Assembly (NCBI RefSeq): GCF_000212695.1 | Contig: NC_015514.1 | Span: 1,364,001 to 1,428,000 of the forward strand | From: Cellulomonas fimi ATCC 484 | GTDB lineage: Bacteria; Actinomycetota; Actinomycetes; Actinomycetales; Cellulomonadaceae | Reading direction: 5' to 3' | DNA: 64,000 nucleotides | Shown here: positions 36,301-44,218 of the stretch, piece after piece | Layout: each line of letters opens with the position of its first letter | Numbering within the stretch: position 1 is the first letter of the stretch | Notes under the pieces: generated by a model | Database searches by the model: none | The model's input: only the letters and a program-made list of their open reading frames with translations | What the model was told of the DNA's origin: nothing | Position numbers and translations under genes: made by a program

Positions 36301-36761
36301 CGCGGGACGACGACGCACGCGTGTGGGCGCAGGACCTCGGTGCCGAGCACGACCCGAGCGGTCTGCACGTCGAGGAGAACGTCCTGCGGTACCGGCCCGT
36401 CCCGCACCTGACCGTCCGCGCCGGTGACGGTGCGCGGCCCGCGGCGGTCGCGCGCGTCGTGCACGCCGCCCGGACCGCCGGGGTGCCCACGACCGTGAGC
36501 GACGTGGCCGTCGAGGGCCACGCGGACTTCGCGGCTCGCGTGCGGGCCGGGGCCGTCACCGGGCGCGTGCGCGTCGTCGGCGACGCTCCGGGTCTGCGCG
36601 CGGCGGCCGCGGAGCAGGTCGGTGCGGTGACGGTCCTCGACGCCCCGGTGCTCGCCTCGGCGTCCCGCGAGCTGCTGACGGTCGTGCGCGAGCAGGCCGT
36701 CAGCCGCACCCGGCACCGTTTCGGCCACGTCACCGACCCGGTCCGCCGCGCCACGCCCTGA
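33303..36761 (+). CDS. putA: Bifunctional proline dehydrogenase / P5C dehydrogenase (PutA-like)
   Basis: 1152 aa. The N-terminal FAD-dependent proline dehydrogenase barrel (about 140-480; YVSVKVSAVASQL, FVNLDMEEYRDL, LKVRLVKGANLAME) oxidises proline. The C-terminal aldehyde dehydrogenase (about 540-1010; catalytic Glu in LAETSGKNALVIT near 757 and Cys in GHAGQKCSAASLA near 791) makes glutamate. A linker at 34779-34895 holds an imperfect duplication (ARPGEAxAxxxxTDPATP). There is no N-terminal DNA-binding domain, so it is not self-regulating as in E. coli. A C-terminal ~150-residue extension follows. AGGAGGTG precedes the ATG. Confidence 0.94.
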   Translation: MSARPHEDRSPAAPGPVDRAAGDGTAGTGTDGAHPAHPALPDEAVRLARRWLERTSGGETRRERSTTRRLAALVGSPEGLELAVRFVDRVARPRDVRVAARELARLTGTPGAAAFLGPADRVLLAAGARVAPALPGVVVPAARRRLRALVGHLVVDDGPALARHLAATRADGYRLNLNLLGEAVLGEHEATARLARVRALVERPDVDYVSVKVSAVASQLSPWDFDGSVDRVVERLLPLYEAAARHGTFVNLDMEEYRDLALTVRVFERLASHPPLAQAAAGIALQAYLPDAAAAYDEIAEVARRRVTAGGAPLKVRLVKGANLAMERVEAELHGWPQAPYPTKADVDAAYLRLVDRSLRPERTAALRVGVASHNVFHVAAAHLLAQQRGVSEALDVEMLQGMAPAQARAVRDDVGSVLLYTPVVAPDEFDVAVSYLVRRLEENAAGENFLHAAFADAGGDAMDGQERAFRDAWEARDRVSTTPRRGTAAPVPPARPGEAVADAAGTDPATPARPGEAFANVPDTDPATPEGRRWAREVVARDVAPAPGAVVAGAAADVDALVERARGAADAWASTDPSVRATALRAVARALEEARTDLVAVMVHEAGKTVAEADPEVSEAVDFARYYAERAQELADGHVPGARFRPRGVTVVTPPWNFPVAIPVGSVLAALAAGSPVLVKPAPATPLCARVAMAAVRAGLDAVGAPADVLTVVLCPEGDVGRRLVTHPAVARVLLTGSIETARAFASWREDLDVLAETSGKNALVITPSADVDLAVADLVRSAFGHAGQKCSAASLAILVGSAGTDERLRHQLADAVSSLRVGHGQDLGTVMGPVVEPAQGKLLRALTTLDPGEEWLVAPRQVDTAGRLWTPGVKHGVAPGSWFHRTECFGPVLGIMRARDLEEAIAWQNAVAFGLTGGLHSLDEAEIATWLERVEVGNAYVNRHTTGAVVRRQPFGGWKASVVGPGAKAGGPHYVAQLGDWSDAPDVPQDDDAWLAWARDDDARVWAQDLGAEHDPSGLHVEENVLRYRPVPHLTVRAGDGARPAAVARVVHAARTAGVPTTVSDVAVEGHADFAARVRAGAVTGRVRVVGDAPGLRAAAAEQVGAVTVLDAPVLASASRELLTVVREQAVSRTRHRFGHVTDPVRRATP

Positions 36762-37142
36762 CCGGCGACGGCCCGTCCCCGCGAGCACGCGGCCACGCAC
36801 GAACGGGGCCACGCACGAACAGGTTCGCCCGACGCGCGATCAGCCCGACGCGCGGTCACGACGCACGGACAGGGAGACCCCGGTCAGGCCAACGCGCAGT
36901 CAGGCAGGTGCGCGGTCAGACCGACGCGCGGTCAGGCAGGTGCGCGGTCAGGCAGGTGCGCGGTCAGACCGAAGCGCGGTCAGGCAGGTGCGCGGTCAGG
37001 CAGGTGCGCGGTCAGACCGAAGCGCGGTCAGGCCGACGCGTGGGCAAGCAGGCGCGTGGGCAGGCAGGCGCGGCGGGCAGGCAGGCGCGCGGTCAGGCAG
37101 GTGCGCGGTCGGACGCCGGCGCGGGGCCAGGCAGGGGCGCCG
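36762..37142. other. Convergent intergenic region dominated by tandem repeats
   Basis: This 381-bp gap between the ends of putA and the cebR-like gene holds no credible gene. The first ~130 bp contain degenerate GACGCGCGATCAG/GCACGAAC-like elements. The rest is the 16-bp repeat array listed separately. Reading frames through it are repeat artefacts rich in Arg, Gly and Gln. Confidence 0.7.
36894..37133. repeat. 16-bp GC-rich tandem repeat array (about 14-15 units)
   Basis: Units alternate between GCGCGGTCAGGCAGGT and GCGCGGTCAGACCGAA/C, at exact 16-bp steps from 36894 to about 37069, with one 17-bp unit and more divergent copies afterwards. There are no unique spacers, so it is a minisatellite and not CRISPR. 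Confidence 0.9.
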
Positions 37143-38186
37143 TCAGGCGGAGGCGCGGATGACCAGCTCGGGCGCGAAGATCAGCGGCTCGGTCGGTGTC
37201 GGGGCGCCCTGCAGCTGGTCGAGCAGCCGGGCGCCCGCGGCACGCGCCATCGCGACGACGGGCTGCACGACCGTGGTCAGCGGGGGAGTCGTGGACGCCG
37301 CGACGCCGAGGTTGTCGTACCCGACGACGGCGACGTCCCCGGGGACCTCCTTGCCGTGCTCGGCCAGGACGCCGATCGCGCCGGCCGCCATGAGGTCGGA
37401 GGCGATGAAGATCGCGTCGAGGTCGGGGTGCTTCGCGAGCAGCTCGCGGGCCGCGATGGCGCCCGACGCGATCGTGAAGTCGCCGTGCACGACGGCGTCG
37501 TCGGGCAGCCCCGCGCTCGCCATGGCGTCGCGCCAGCCCGCGAGCCGGTCGATGCCGGCCGACATGTCCTCGGGCCCGGCGATGGTCCCGATGCGGCGGC
37601 GACCGAGGTCGATGAGGTGCTGCGTCGCGAGACGCCCGCCCTCGTGGTTGTCCGTGTCGACGTACTGCACGTCGTTCTCGTCCGCCGACAGGGGGCGACC
37701 GACGAACACGTTGGGCACGCGCGAGGCGAGGAGGGTGCGGTCGAGCTCGTCGTCGCGGTGGTGCGAGACCACGATTGCGCCGTCCACGTGCCCGTTGCGC
37801 AGGTAGCGGATGGTGCGCTCGCTCTCGCCCGGGCGGGCGATGACGAGCACGACCTGGATGTCGGAGTCGGCGAGCGAGCTGCTCAAGCCGTTGAGGGTGC
37901 CCGCGAAGAACGGGTCCGACAGGACGCGCTCGTCAGGCTCGGGGACGACCAGCGCGATCGAGTCGGTGCGCTTGGTCACCAGCGACCGTGCAGCACGGTT
38001 CGGGGTGTAGCCGAGGTCCGCGACGGCCGCCTCGACGGACGCGAGCGCCTCGGGGGACACGCGCAGGCCGCCGTTGATGGCGCGCGACGCGGTCGAGCGG
38101 GAGACACCGGCACGCTCGGCGACCTGCTCGAGCGTGGGAGCCGGGGGACGCGCCGGCTCGGTGCGGGCGGGGATGTTGTCGACCAC
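37143..38186 (-). CDS. cebR: LacI family repressor, CebR-like (cellobiose)
   Basis: 347 aa. The helix-turn-helix (TLEQVAERAGVSRSTASRAI) is followed by a sugar-sensing domain (IALVVPEPDERVLSDPFFAG; GAIVVSHHRDDELDR; GDVAVVGYDNLGVAAST). In Streptomyces, CebR represses cello-oligosaccharide uptake and cellulase genes until cellobiose binds. The adjacent CebEFG-like importer and an upstream 14-bp operator support that role here. GTG 38186 has AGGAGG 11 nt upstream. The symbol rests on context as well as sequence. Confidence 0.85.
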   Translation of the reverse strand: MVDNIPARTEPARPPAPTLEQVAERAGVSRSTASRAINGGLRVSPEALASVEAAVADLGYTPNRAARSLVTKRTDSIALVVPEPDERVLSDPFFAGTLNGLSSSLADSDIQVVLVIARPGESERTIRYLRNGHVDGAIVVSHHRDDELDRTLLASRVPNVFVGRPLSADENDVQYVDTDNHEGGRLATQHLIDLGRRRIGTIAGPEDMSAGIDRLAGWRDAMASAGLPDDAVVHGDFTIASGAIAARELLAKHPDLDAIFIASDLMAAGAIGVLAEHGKEVPGDVAVVGYDNLGVAASTTPPLTTVVQPVVAMARAAGARLLDQLQGAPTPTEPLIFAPELVIRASA

Positions 38187-38236
38187 CGTTGGTCTTCCCT
38201 CCTGTGGCTGCCGTGGCAGCGATGACGTGCTGACGG

Positions 38237-38271
38237 CAGGAGGGCGGGGTGGGGCCCACCCCGCCCTCCTG
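38237..38271 (-). terminator. Perfect 17-bp inverted repeat between importer and cebR genes
   Basis: CAGGAGGGCGGGGTGGG and CCCACCCCGCCCTCCTG flank a single G. The usable stem is shorter because a loop must open at the centre. It lies 64 bp after the last importer gene and before the cebR start, so it probably ends the importer transcript. There is no T-run. Confidence 0.75.
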
Positions 38272-38334
38272 TCCTACCGGATCACGCGCCCCGGTGCGCG
38301 GGGAACGCGGTCCGCGTGGAGCTCGGGCAGTCTC

Positions 38335-39249
38335 TCAGCCCTTGACGGCACCCTGCATGATGCCCGCCACCAGCTGCCGGCCGGCGACGAAGAACAGGAT
38401 GATCAGCGGGATGACCGAGACGGTCACGCCGGCCATGATCAGCGCCATGTCCTTGAAGTAGGTCGCCTGCAGGAGCTGCACGGCGACCGGCAGGGTCGGG
38501 TTCGAGGAGCCCAGGACGATGAACGGCCAGAAGAAGCTCGTCCAGGAACCGACGAACGTGAACAGACCGAGCATGAACGCCGCGGGACGCGCCGCCGGGA
38601 GGGCGACGTGCCAGAACGTGCGGATCATGGACGCGCCGTCGACCCGGGCGGCCTCGATGAGCTCGTAGGGGAGCGCGGACTCGAGGTACTGGGTCATCCA
38701 GAACACGCCGAACGCGGTGACGAGGCCCGGGACGATGACGGCGATGAGCTTGCCGGTCCAGCCGAGCTCCGACATCACGATGAACAGCGGGACGATGCCC
38801 AGCTGCGTCGGGACGGCGGTCGTCGCGATGACGAACACGAGCAGGCCGTTGCGGCCGCGGAAGCGCAGCTTCGAGAACGAGAAGCCGGCGAGCGTCGAGA
38901 ACAGCACGACCGACAGGGACGTGACGACCGCGACGATGACGGAGTTGCCGACGGCCTGCCAGAACTTGATGTCCGAGTTCAGGACGCGGCTGACGTTCTC
39001 GAAGAAGTGACCCTGCGGGATGAGCGACGGGATCGGGTTCTGCGCGATGTACTGGCTCGTCGAGGAGGCGAGCAGGAATGCGTAGTACAGCGGCAGGATC
39101 GACGCGACGATCGCGAGCCCGAGGATGACGTAGGTCACCCAGCCCGGCCGACGGTCGGACCCCTGGGGTCCGCCACGCTTGCGCGCCGCCGCACGGGCAG
39201 CGCCGCGGCCGGCGGTCTGCGCGATGACGGGAACGGAGGGGGCGCTCAT
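38335..39249 (-). CDS. cebG: Cello-oligosaccharide ABC importer permease (CebG-like)
   Basis: 304 aa with a basic N-terminus and six transmembrane helices. The EAA loop reads LIEAARVDGASMIRTFWHVALP, and the protein ends IMQGAVKG as in MalG-type permeases. ATG 39249 overlaps the cebF stop. It forms the transmembrane channel with the partner permease; no ATPase gene is present in the cluster. Confidence 0.87.
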   Translation of the reverse strand: MSAPSVPVIAQTAGRGAARAAARKRGGPQGSDRRPGWVTYVILGLAIVASILPLYYAFLLASSTSQYIAQNPIPSLIPQGHFFENVSRVLNSDIKFWQAVGNSVIVAVVTSLSVVLFSTLAGFSFSKLRFRGRNGLLVFVIATTAVPTQLGIVPLFIVMSELGWTGKLIAVIVPGLVTAFGVFWMTQYLESALPYELIEAARVDGASMIRTFWHVALPAARPAAFMLGLFTFVGSWTSFFWPFIVLGSSNPTLPVAVQLLQATYFKDMALIMAGVTVSVIPLIILFFVAGRQLVAGIMQGAVKG

Positions 39250-40253
39250 CGCCGGACCTTCTTTCGGGACTTCGTCGACGTCTCGGACGCGATGCGTCGG
39301 GTCAGCGAGAAGTTGATGAGACCGACGACGATGATGATGAGGAACAGGATCCACGCGACGGCGGCAGCACGGCCGAAGCTCTTCTGGTTGCCCCAGCCCA
39401 CCTCGTAGATGTACATCGTCGCGGTCATCCACTGGCGGCTCGGGCCGCCCTGACCGAGCTGGTCGAACAGACGCGGCTCGTCGAAGATCTGGAGCCCGCC
39501 GATGGTCGACGTGATGACGACGAAGATGATCGTCGGCCGCAGCATCGGGACGGTGATGGAGAAGAACTGGCGGACCCGGGAGGCGCCGTCGATGACCGCG
39601 GCCTCGTAGAGGTCACGCGGGATCGCCTGCATGGCGGCCAGCAGGATCAGCGTGTTGTAGCCGGTCCAGCGGAAGTTCACCATCGAGGCGATCGCGACGT
39701 GGCTCGGCAGGATGTCGGAGTGCCAGCCGATCGGGTCGATCCCGATGTTCCCGAGCAGCGTGTTGATGATGCCGTACTGGTCGGAGAAGAGCCGGCCGAA
39801 GATCAGGGAGACGGCCACCGGGGCGACGACGTAGGGCAGCAGGACACCCATCCGCCAGAACGTCTTGGCCCGCAGGTTCGCGTCCAGCAGCGCCGCGAGC
39901 ACGATCGCGATGAGCAGCTGGGGGATCGTCGAGATCAGGAAGATCGAGAAGGTGTTGCGGATGCCCTTCCAGAAGTTGGGCTCCTGCAGCACGTAGGCGT
40001 AGTTCTCGAAACCGACGAACTCGCCCTGGCCACCGATCAGGTGCCACTGGTGCATCGACACGTAGGCCGTGTACAGCAGCGGGAACAGACCCGTGAGCGC
40101 GAAGAGGAGGAAGAACGGGGAGATGTAGAGGTAGGGCGAGACCTTGACGTCCCATCGCCCCAGGGTCTGGCTGAAGCCGACCCGGCGGGGTGCCCGCGGC
40201 GTGGAGCCGGAGACGCGCCGGTCGGTTCTCGGCGGCTTGGTGGAGGTGGCCAT
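39246..40253 (-). CDS. cebF: Cello-oligosaccharide ABC importer permease (CebF-like)
   Basis: 335 aa with six helices beginning at YLYISPFFLLFALTGLFPLL. The EAA loop reads LYEAAVIDGASRVRQFFSITVP. It belongs to the MalF-type family and is coupled by a 4-nt overlap to the downstream permease. It lies 84 bp after the binding-protein gene in the same orientation. Confidence 0.88.
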   Translation of the reverse strand: MATSTKPPRTDRRVSGSTPRAPRRVGFSQTLGRWDVKVSPYLYISPFFLLFALTGLFPLLYTAYVSMHQWHLIGGQGEFVGFENYAYVLQEPNFWKGIRNTFSIFLISTIPQLLIAIVLAALLDANLRAKTFWRMGVLLPYVVAPVAVSLIFGRLFSDQYGIINTLLGNIGIDPIGWHSDILPSHVAIASMVNFRWTGYNTLILLAAMQAIPRDLYEAAVIDGASRVRQFFSITVPMLRPTIIFVVITSTIGGLQIFDEPRLFDQLGQGGPSRQWMTATMYIYEVGWGNQKSFGRAAAVAWILFLIIIVVGLINFSLTRRIASETSTKSRKKVRR

Positions 40254-40337
40254 CGATTGTCCTTCGGAACTGTTGGGGCGGTGCCTACGCGGCGGGGGCC
40301 GGGCCGATGGTCTCCCATCGACCCGGCCCCGTCAGCG

Positions 40338-41642
40338 TCAGCCCAGGGCGTTGATCGCCTGGACGGCGGCGTCCCACTGCGCGGCGGGGTCACCGCCGTT
40401 GACGTCCACCTCGACGAGCGCGTTGTTGAACGCGTCGTTCACGGCGAAGAAGTTCGGGCCCTTGTAGACCGTCGTGATGCCCTTCGAGCGGTTGACGAGG
40501 ATCTCGCCGGCCGGGGCGTTGTTGAAGAAGGCGTTCGTGGAGCCGAGCAGGTCAGGCGACTCCTGCGCCTCGACCTGGCTCGGGAACGTGCCCTTGCTCG
40601 CGTAGGCCTTGAGCTGCTGCTCCGGAGCGGTCAGCCACGCGGCCAGCTCCTTCGCCTCCTCGGTGTGCGCGCCCTGGGCGGGGACCGTCAGGAACGAGCC
40701 ACCCCAGTTGCCGGCACCGCCGGGGAACACGTCGGCGATGTCCCAGCCGGTCACGCCGGCCGAGTTGCCCTCGATGACACCGAGCATCCAGCCCGGCGCC
40801 AGCATCGTCGCGAACGCGTCCTCGGCCTGGAACTTGGCGTTCCAGTCGTCGCTCCACTGCTGCAGGTGCGCCGAGAGGTTGTCGCCGACCGAGGCCTGCA
40901 CGACGGCGTCGTAGGCGGCCTTCACGTCCGGGTTGTCGACCGCGATGATCGAGTTGTCGTCCGGGTTCTCGTAGGGCTCCTCGATCTGGTTGATCATGCC
41001 CTGCCAGATCGCGCCGGCCGAGTCGAACCACGGCTTGCCGGTGGCGTCGGTGTACTGCTTGCCGACCTTGAAGTACTGGTCCCAGCCGCCGCCGTTCTCC
41101 GACAGGAGCGCCGCGACCTCGGCACGGTCGGTCGGGAGGCCCGCCGCCGCGAACAGGTCGGAGCGGTACGCGATGGCCTCGGGGCCGATGTCGGTGCCGT
41201 AGCCGATGAGCTCACCCGACGGGGCCGTCGCCTGCGCGACCTTCCAGTCGAGCCAGCGGCCGTCGAGCTCGGGGTCCGTCAGGTCGACGAACTTGTCCGG
41301 GTACTGGAGCAGCTCGGGGAGCCAGTCGACCTCGATGGCCTCGATGTCCGACAGGCCGGAGCCCGCGGCGAGACGCGTGTTGAGGTTCTCGCGGGCCTCG
41401 TTGGAGGTCGCCGCCTTCTTGTGCTCGATCGTGATGCCGGGGTGCGAGGACTCGTACTCCTCGAACATCTCGTCCGTGTAGCCGAACTCGTTGAACGTCG
41501 CGACGGTCAGGGTGATGTTGCCGCCCTCGTCGGTGTCCTCACCCTCGGTGTCGCCCGCGTCGGAGGAGCAGGCCGTGGCGAGGAGGGCGATGCCCGTGAC
41601 CCCGGCCGCAGCCGCCCACATCTTGCGTGTGGTCTTGCGCAC
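40338..41642 (-). CDS. cebE: Cello-oligosaccharide-binding lipoprotein (CebE-like)
   Basis: 434 aa. A lipoprotein signal peptide with lipobox LLATAC anchors it outside the membrane. The mature region is a family-1 solute-binding protein (TVATFNEFGYTDEMFEEY; NTRLAAGSGLSDIEAIEVDW; MLAPGWMLGVIEGNSAGV; GNWGGSFLTVPAQG). GTG 41642 follows AAGGGAG by five bases; an in-frame ATG further upstream would bury the signal peptide. Assignment to cello-oligosaccharides rests on the adjacent CebR-like repressor and CebR-type box, and on the organism secreting Cex. Confidence 0.87.
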   Translation of the reverse strand: MRKTTRKMWAAAAGVTGIALLATACSSDAGDTEGEDTDEGGNITLTVATFNEFGYTDEMFEEYESSHPGITIEHKKAATSNEARENLNTRLAAGSGLSDIEAIEVDWLPELLQYPDKFVDLTDPELDGRWLDWKVAQATAPSGELIGYGTDIGPEAIAYRSDLFAAAGLPTDRAEVAALLSENGGGWDQYFKVGKQYTDATGKPWFDSAGAIWQGMINQIEEPYENPDDNSIIAVDNPDVKAAYDAVVQASVGDNLSAHLQQWSDDWNAKFQAEDAFATMLAPGWMLGVIEGNSAGVTGWDIADVFPGGAGNWGGSFLTVPAQGAHTEEAKELAAWLTAPEQQLKAYASKGTFPSQVEAQESPDLLGSTNAFFNNAPAGEILVNRSKGITTVYKGPNFFAVNDAFNNALVEVDVNGGDPAAQWDAAVQAINALG

Positions 41643-41778
41643 TATGACTCCCTTGTCAGTCGGACGGCGTCCTCGCCGTACCCCTGGGGCATCCGCCACC
41701 CGTCTGCCGCAGGGGCCGCGGACGGGCGTCGGACGTGGGCCTGATGGACCCCGCGCAGGTACGTCCTTCCGCAGAATG

Positions 41779-41792
41779 TAGGAGCGTTCCCA
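41779..41792. promoter_or_regulatory. CebR-type operator upstream of cebE
   Basis: TAGGAGCGTTCCCA is an imperfect palindrome differing from the Streptomyces CebR operator TGGGAGCGCTCCCA at two positions. It lies about 140 bp upstream of cebE and just downstream of a TTGACA-containing promoter-like sequence, where bound repressor would block transcription. Confidence 0.65.
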
Positions 41793-41804
41793 CGCGCTGC
41801 ATGA

Positions 41805-41833
41805 ACTGTCGTCCGCGCTTGGTCGAGTGTCAA
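41805..41833 (-). promoter_or_regulatory. Candidate promoter of the cebEFG operon
   Basis: On the minus strand TTGACA (41833-41828) is followed after 17 bases by GACAGT (41810-41805). The -35 is perfect and the -10 poor. The predicted start point falls close to the CebR-type palindrome. Confidence 0.4.
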
Positions 41834-41927
41834 GGACGAGGGGTGTCCGATTCGCCGTGGGATCGCTACCACACCAGCGTTTGTGCAGGTCAGGGGCGTG
41901 ATCGCGGCCGACCGTGTTACCGAATCG

Positions 41928-42446
41928 TTACGGCTGCTCGGCCCGGCCGTGATCTGCGAGCCAGCGCTCCGCGACGGCCTGCTCGACGCCCAGAGCGCCA
42001 CGGATCGCCCGGGCCGCGGCCTCCTCCACGGCGGCCCCGAACAACGGGATGCCGGCGTGCAGGTCGCCGTCGTAGACGAGGCGCGTCGCGGCGGGTCCGG
42101 AGGGCTCGAGGAGGCAGCGGCCCGTGAGCCGCACGGGAGCGCCCGCGATCTCCACGACGACGGTGCCGGCTCGGGCGCCGTCAGGCCCGGCCGCGTCCCA
42201 CGCCTCGACGAGGCGCACGTCGATCCGGTTGCCGACGAACCCCCGCACCTGGGCGGGGATCTGGTCCGAGGGCAGGGCGCGGCGCGTCGTCACCGTGAAG
42301 GCCTCGTCGGCGCTGCCGGTCACGTCGACCTGGTGGTCGATCGCGCCGCTCGCGACGACCTTCTGCTCGACGTAGCGCGGGTCGGCCAGCATGCGGCCCG
42401 CGGTGGCCGCGTCGGTCGGCAGGTCGAGCGTCACGCTCAGGTGCAC
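41928..42446 (-). CDS. DUF2505 family protein (START/SRPBCC-like)
   Basis: 172 aa, starting MHLSVTLDLPTDAATAGRMLADPRYVEQKV, shown here only as the recognised N-terminal family pattern. Later segments TTRRALPSDQIPAQVRGFVG and GIPLFGAAVEEAAARAI fit DUF2505, an actinobacterial family predicted to have the SRPBCC ligand-binding fold. Function is unknown; no signal peptide. It precedes cebE in the same orientation, but the promoter elements between them argue for independent transcription. Confidence 0.85.
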   Translation of the reverse strand: MHLSVTLDLPTDAATAGRMLADPRYVEQKVVASGAIDHQVDVTGSADEAFTVTTRRALPSDQIPAQVRGFVGNRIDVRLVEAWDAAGPDGARAGTVVVEIAGAPVRLTGRCLLEPSGPAATRLVYDGDLHAGIPLFGAAVEEAAARAIRGALGVEQAVAERWLADHGRAEQP

Positions 42447-42618
42447 CGTGGTCCTCCAGGGTCGTGGCCGGGGCGGGGCCCGCGGCGGGTGGTCCTCGCG
42501 GCGGCGGCGGACCGTGCTCCGAGGCTAGTCGTCGCGCGGCCGCGTGCACCTGCGACGTGCCGTGGTCGTGCCGTGGGCGTCGTGCCGGCACCGGCTCCCG
42601 GCCACCTACCCTGGACCC

Positions 42619-44100
42619 GTGTCCACGCTGAGCACGCTCGTCGCCCGCCACGCCTCGCTCGAGGCCGCCGACCTGGAGTGGCTGCACCTGCTGGTGGGCG
42701 ACTGGCAGGTCGTCTCCGACCTGGCGTTCGCCGACCTCGTGCTGTGGCTGCCCACGGACGACGAGGACTTCGTCGCCATCGCGCAGTGCCGCCCGTCGAC
42801 GGGCGCCACGGTCCACTACGACGACGTGGTCGGGTCGCGCGCACCCGAGGGGCAGCGCCCGCAGCTGCGCAAGGCGCTCGTCGAGCGGGCGCCCCAGCGG
42901 TCGCGCGAGCCGCGGTGGTTCGGGTCGTACGCGGTGCGCGAGGAGGCGGTGCCCGTGGTCCGTCGCGGCCGCACGATCGCAGTCATCGCGCGCCAGACGA
43001 ACCTGGGCGGCGCGCGCACGCCCAGCCGGCTCGAGCTCAACTACGTCGAGGCCGCCGACGAGGTGTTCGGCATGATCGCGCGCGGCGAGTTCCCCGCGAC
43101 CGACGCGCCCACCGGTCCGCGCCGTGGCGCGCCGCGCGTGGGCGACGGCCTGGTCCGGCTCAACTCCGAGGGCGAGGTGCTCTACGCCAGCCCGAACGCG
43201 CTGTCCTGCTTCCACCGGCTCGGCGCGCTCGGGGACCTGGTCGGCCGCTCGCTCGTGGAGGTCACGGCCGACCTCGTCGAGCAGAGCGCGACCGTCGACG
43301 AGTCGATGCCGCTCGTGCTCATGGGGCGCGCGCCGTGGCGGACCGACGTCGAGTCGCGCGGCGTGGCGCTGTCGCTGCGCGCCGTCCCGCTCACCGAGCA
43401 CGGGCAGCGGACGGGGGCGGTGCTGCTGTGCCGCGACGTGTCCGAGCTGCGGCGGCGCGAGCGCGAGCTCATCACCAAGGACGCGACGATCCGCGAGATC
43501 CACCACCGCGTGAAGAACAACCTGCAGACGGTCGCCGCGCTGCTGCGCCTGCAGTCGCGCCGGATGAGCTCGCCCGAGGCGCGCGAGGCGCTCGGGGAGG
43601 CCATGCGGCGGGTCGCGACCATCGCGCTCGTGCACGAGACGCTGTCGCAGACGCTCGACGAGAGCGTCCCGTTCGACGACCTCGTCGGGCGCAGCCTGCG
43701 CCTCGCGGCGGACGTCGCGACCGCGGGCGCGCACGTGCGGACCGTGGTGACCGGCTCGTTCGGGTCGGTCCCGGCGGAGGACGCGACGGCGCTCGCGCTC
43801 GTGCTGACCGAGCTCGTGACGAACGCCGTCGAGCACGGGTTCGAGGGGCGGGAGTCGGGGACCGTGGAGATCGTCGTGGACCGCGAGGGCGACGACCTGC
43901 GCGTCGAGGTCGCGGACGACGGCGCGGGCCTGCCGGCGGACCGCGGGGCCGGGTCGGGGCTCGGCACGCAGATCGTCTCGACGCTCGTCACCAACGAGAT
44001 GGGCGGCACGATCGCATGGGGGCCGCGCGAGGGCGGTGGCACGTCCGTCGTCATCGAGGCGCGGCTGCGCCACGGGCGCGACGCGGCCGTCATCGGCTGA
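42619..44100 (+). CDS. pdtaS: Sensor histidine kinase, PdtaS-like
   Basis: 493 aa, soluble. An N-terminal GAF-type domain (about 1-150) is followed by a PAS domain (about 190-300), a HisKA_2 dimerisation/phosphorylation region with the His in IREIHHRVKNNLQTVAALLR, and a HATPase domain (LVLTELVTNAVEHGFEG; VEVADDGAGLP). This is the arrangement of mycobacterial PdtaS, which signals to an ANTAR-type response regulator controlling RNA antitermination. The partner regulator is not in this window. GTG 42619 is preferred over an in-frame ATG at 42544, because the added residues look like intergenic translation. Confidence 0.9.
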   Translation: MSTLSTLVARHASLEAADLEWLHLLVGDWQVVSDLAFADLVLWLPTDDEDFVAIAQCRPSTGATVHYDDVVGSRAPEGQRPQLRKALVERAPQRSREPRWFGSYAVREEAVPVVRRGRTIAVIARQTNLGGARTPSRLELNYVEAADEVFGMIARGEFPATDAPTGPRRGAPRVGDGLVRLNSEGEVLYASPNALSCFHRLGALGDLVGRSLVEVTADLVEQSATVDESMPLVLMGRAPWRTDVESRGVALSLRAVPLTEHGQRTGAVLLCRDVSELRRRERELITKDATIREIHHRVKNNLQTVAALLRLQSRRMSSPEAREALGEAMRRVATIALVHETLSQTLDESVPFDDLVGRSLRLAADVATAGAHVRTVVTGSFGSVPAEDATALALVLTELVTNAVEHGFEGRESGTVEIVVDREGDDLRVEVADDGAGLPADRGAGSGLGTQIVSTLVTNEMGGTIAWGPREGGGTSVVIEARLRHGRDAAVIG

Positions 44101-44121
44101 CGCCGGCACACCTGGCGGCCA

Positions 44122-44218
44122 CCCGCACGAGGCAGGCGCCCGCACGAGGCGGCCGCCCGCACGAGGCAGCAGCCCGCACGAGGCGGCCGCCCCTGCGCGG
44201 TGGCCGCCCCTGCGCGGG
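44122..44218. repeat. 17-bp GC-rich tandem repeats in a convergent gap
   Basis: Four near-identical units CCCGCACGAGGCRGSMG (44122-44189) and two diverged ones beginning CCCCTGCGCGG fill the space between the pdtaS-like and patatin genes. The last unit runs into the patatin stop codon. There are no spacers. Confidence 0.85.

Noticed and set aside
36894..37133. Regular direct repeats suggesting a CRISPR array
   Set aside because: Units are contiguous at 16-bp steps with no unique spacers, and there is no cas gene nearby.
36908..37806. Long open frame through the repeats and across the cebR-like gene on the opposite strand
   Set aside because: It is repeat translation (Arg/Gly/Gln-rich) continuing antisense to a clear LacI gene.
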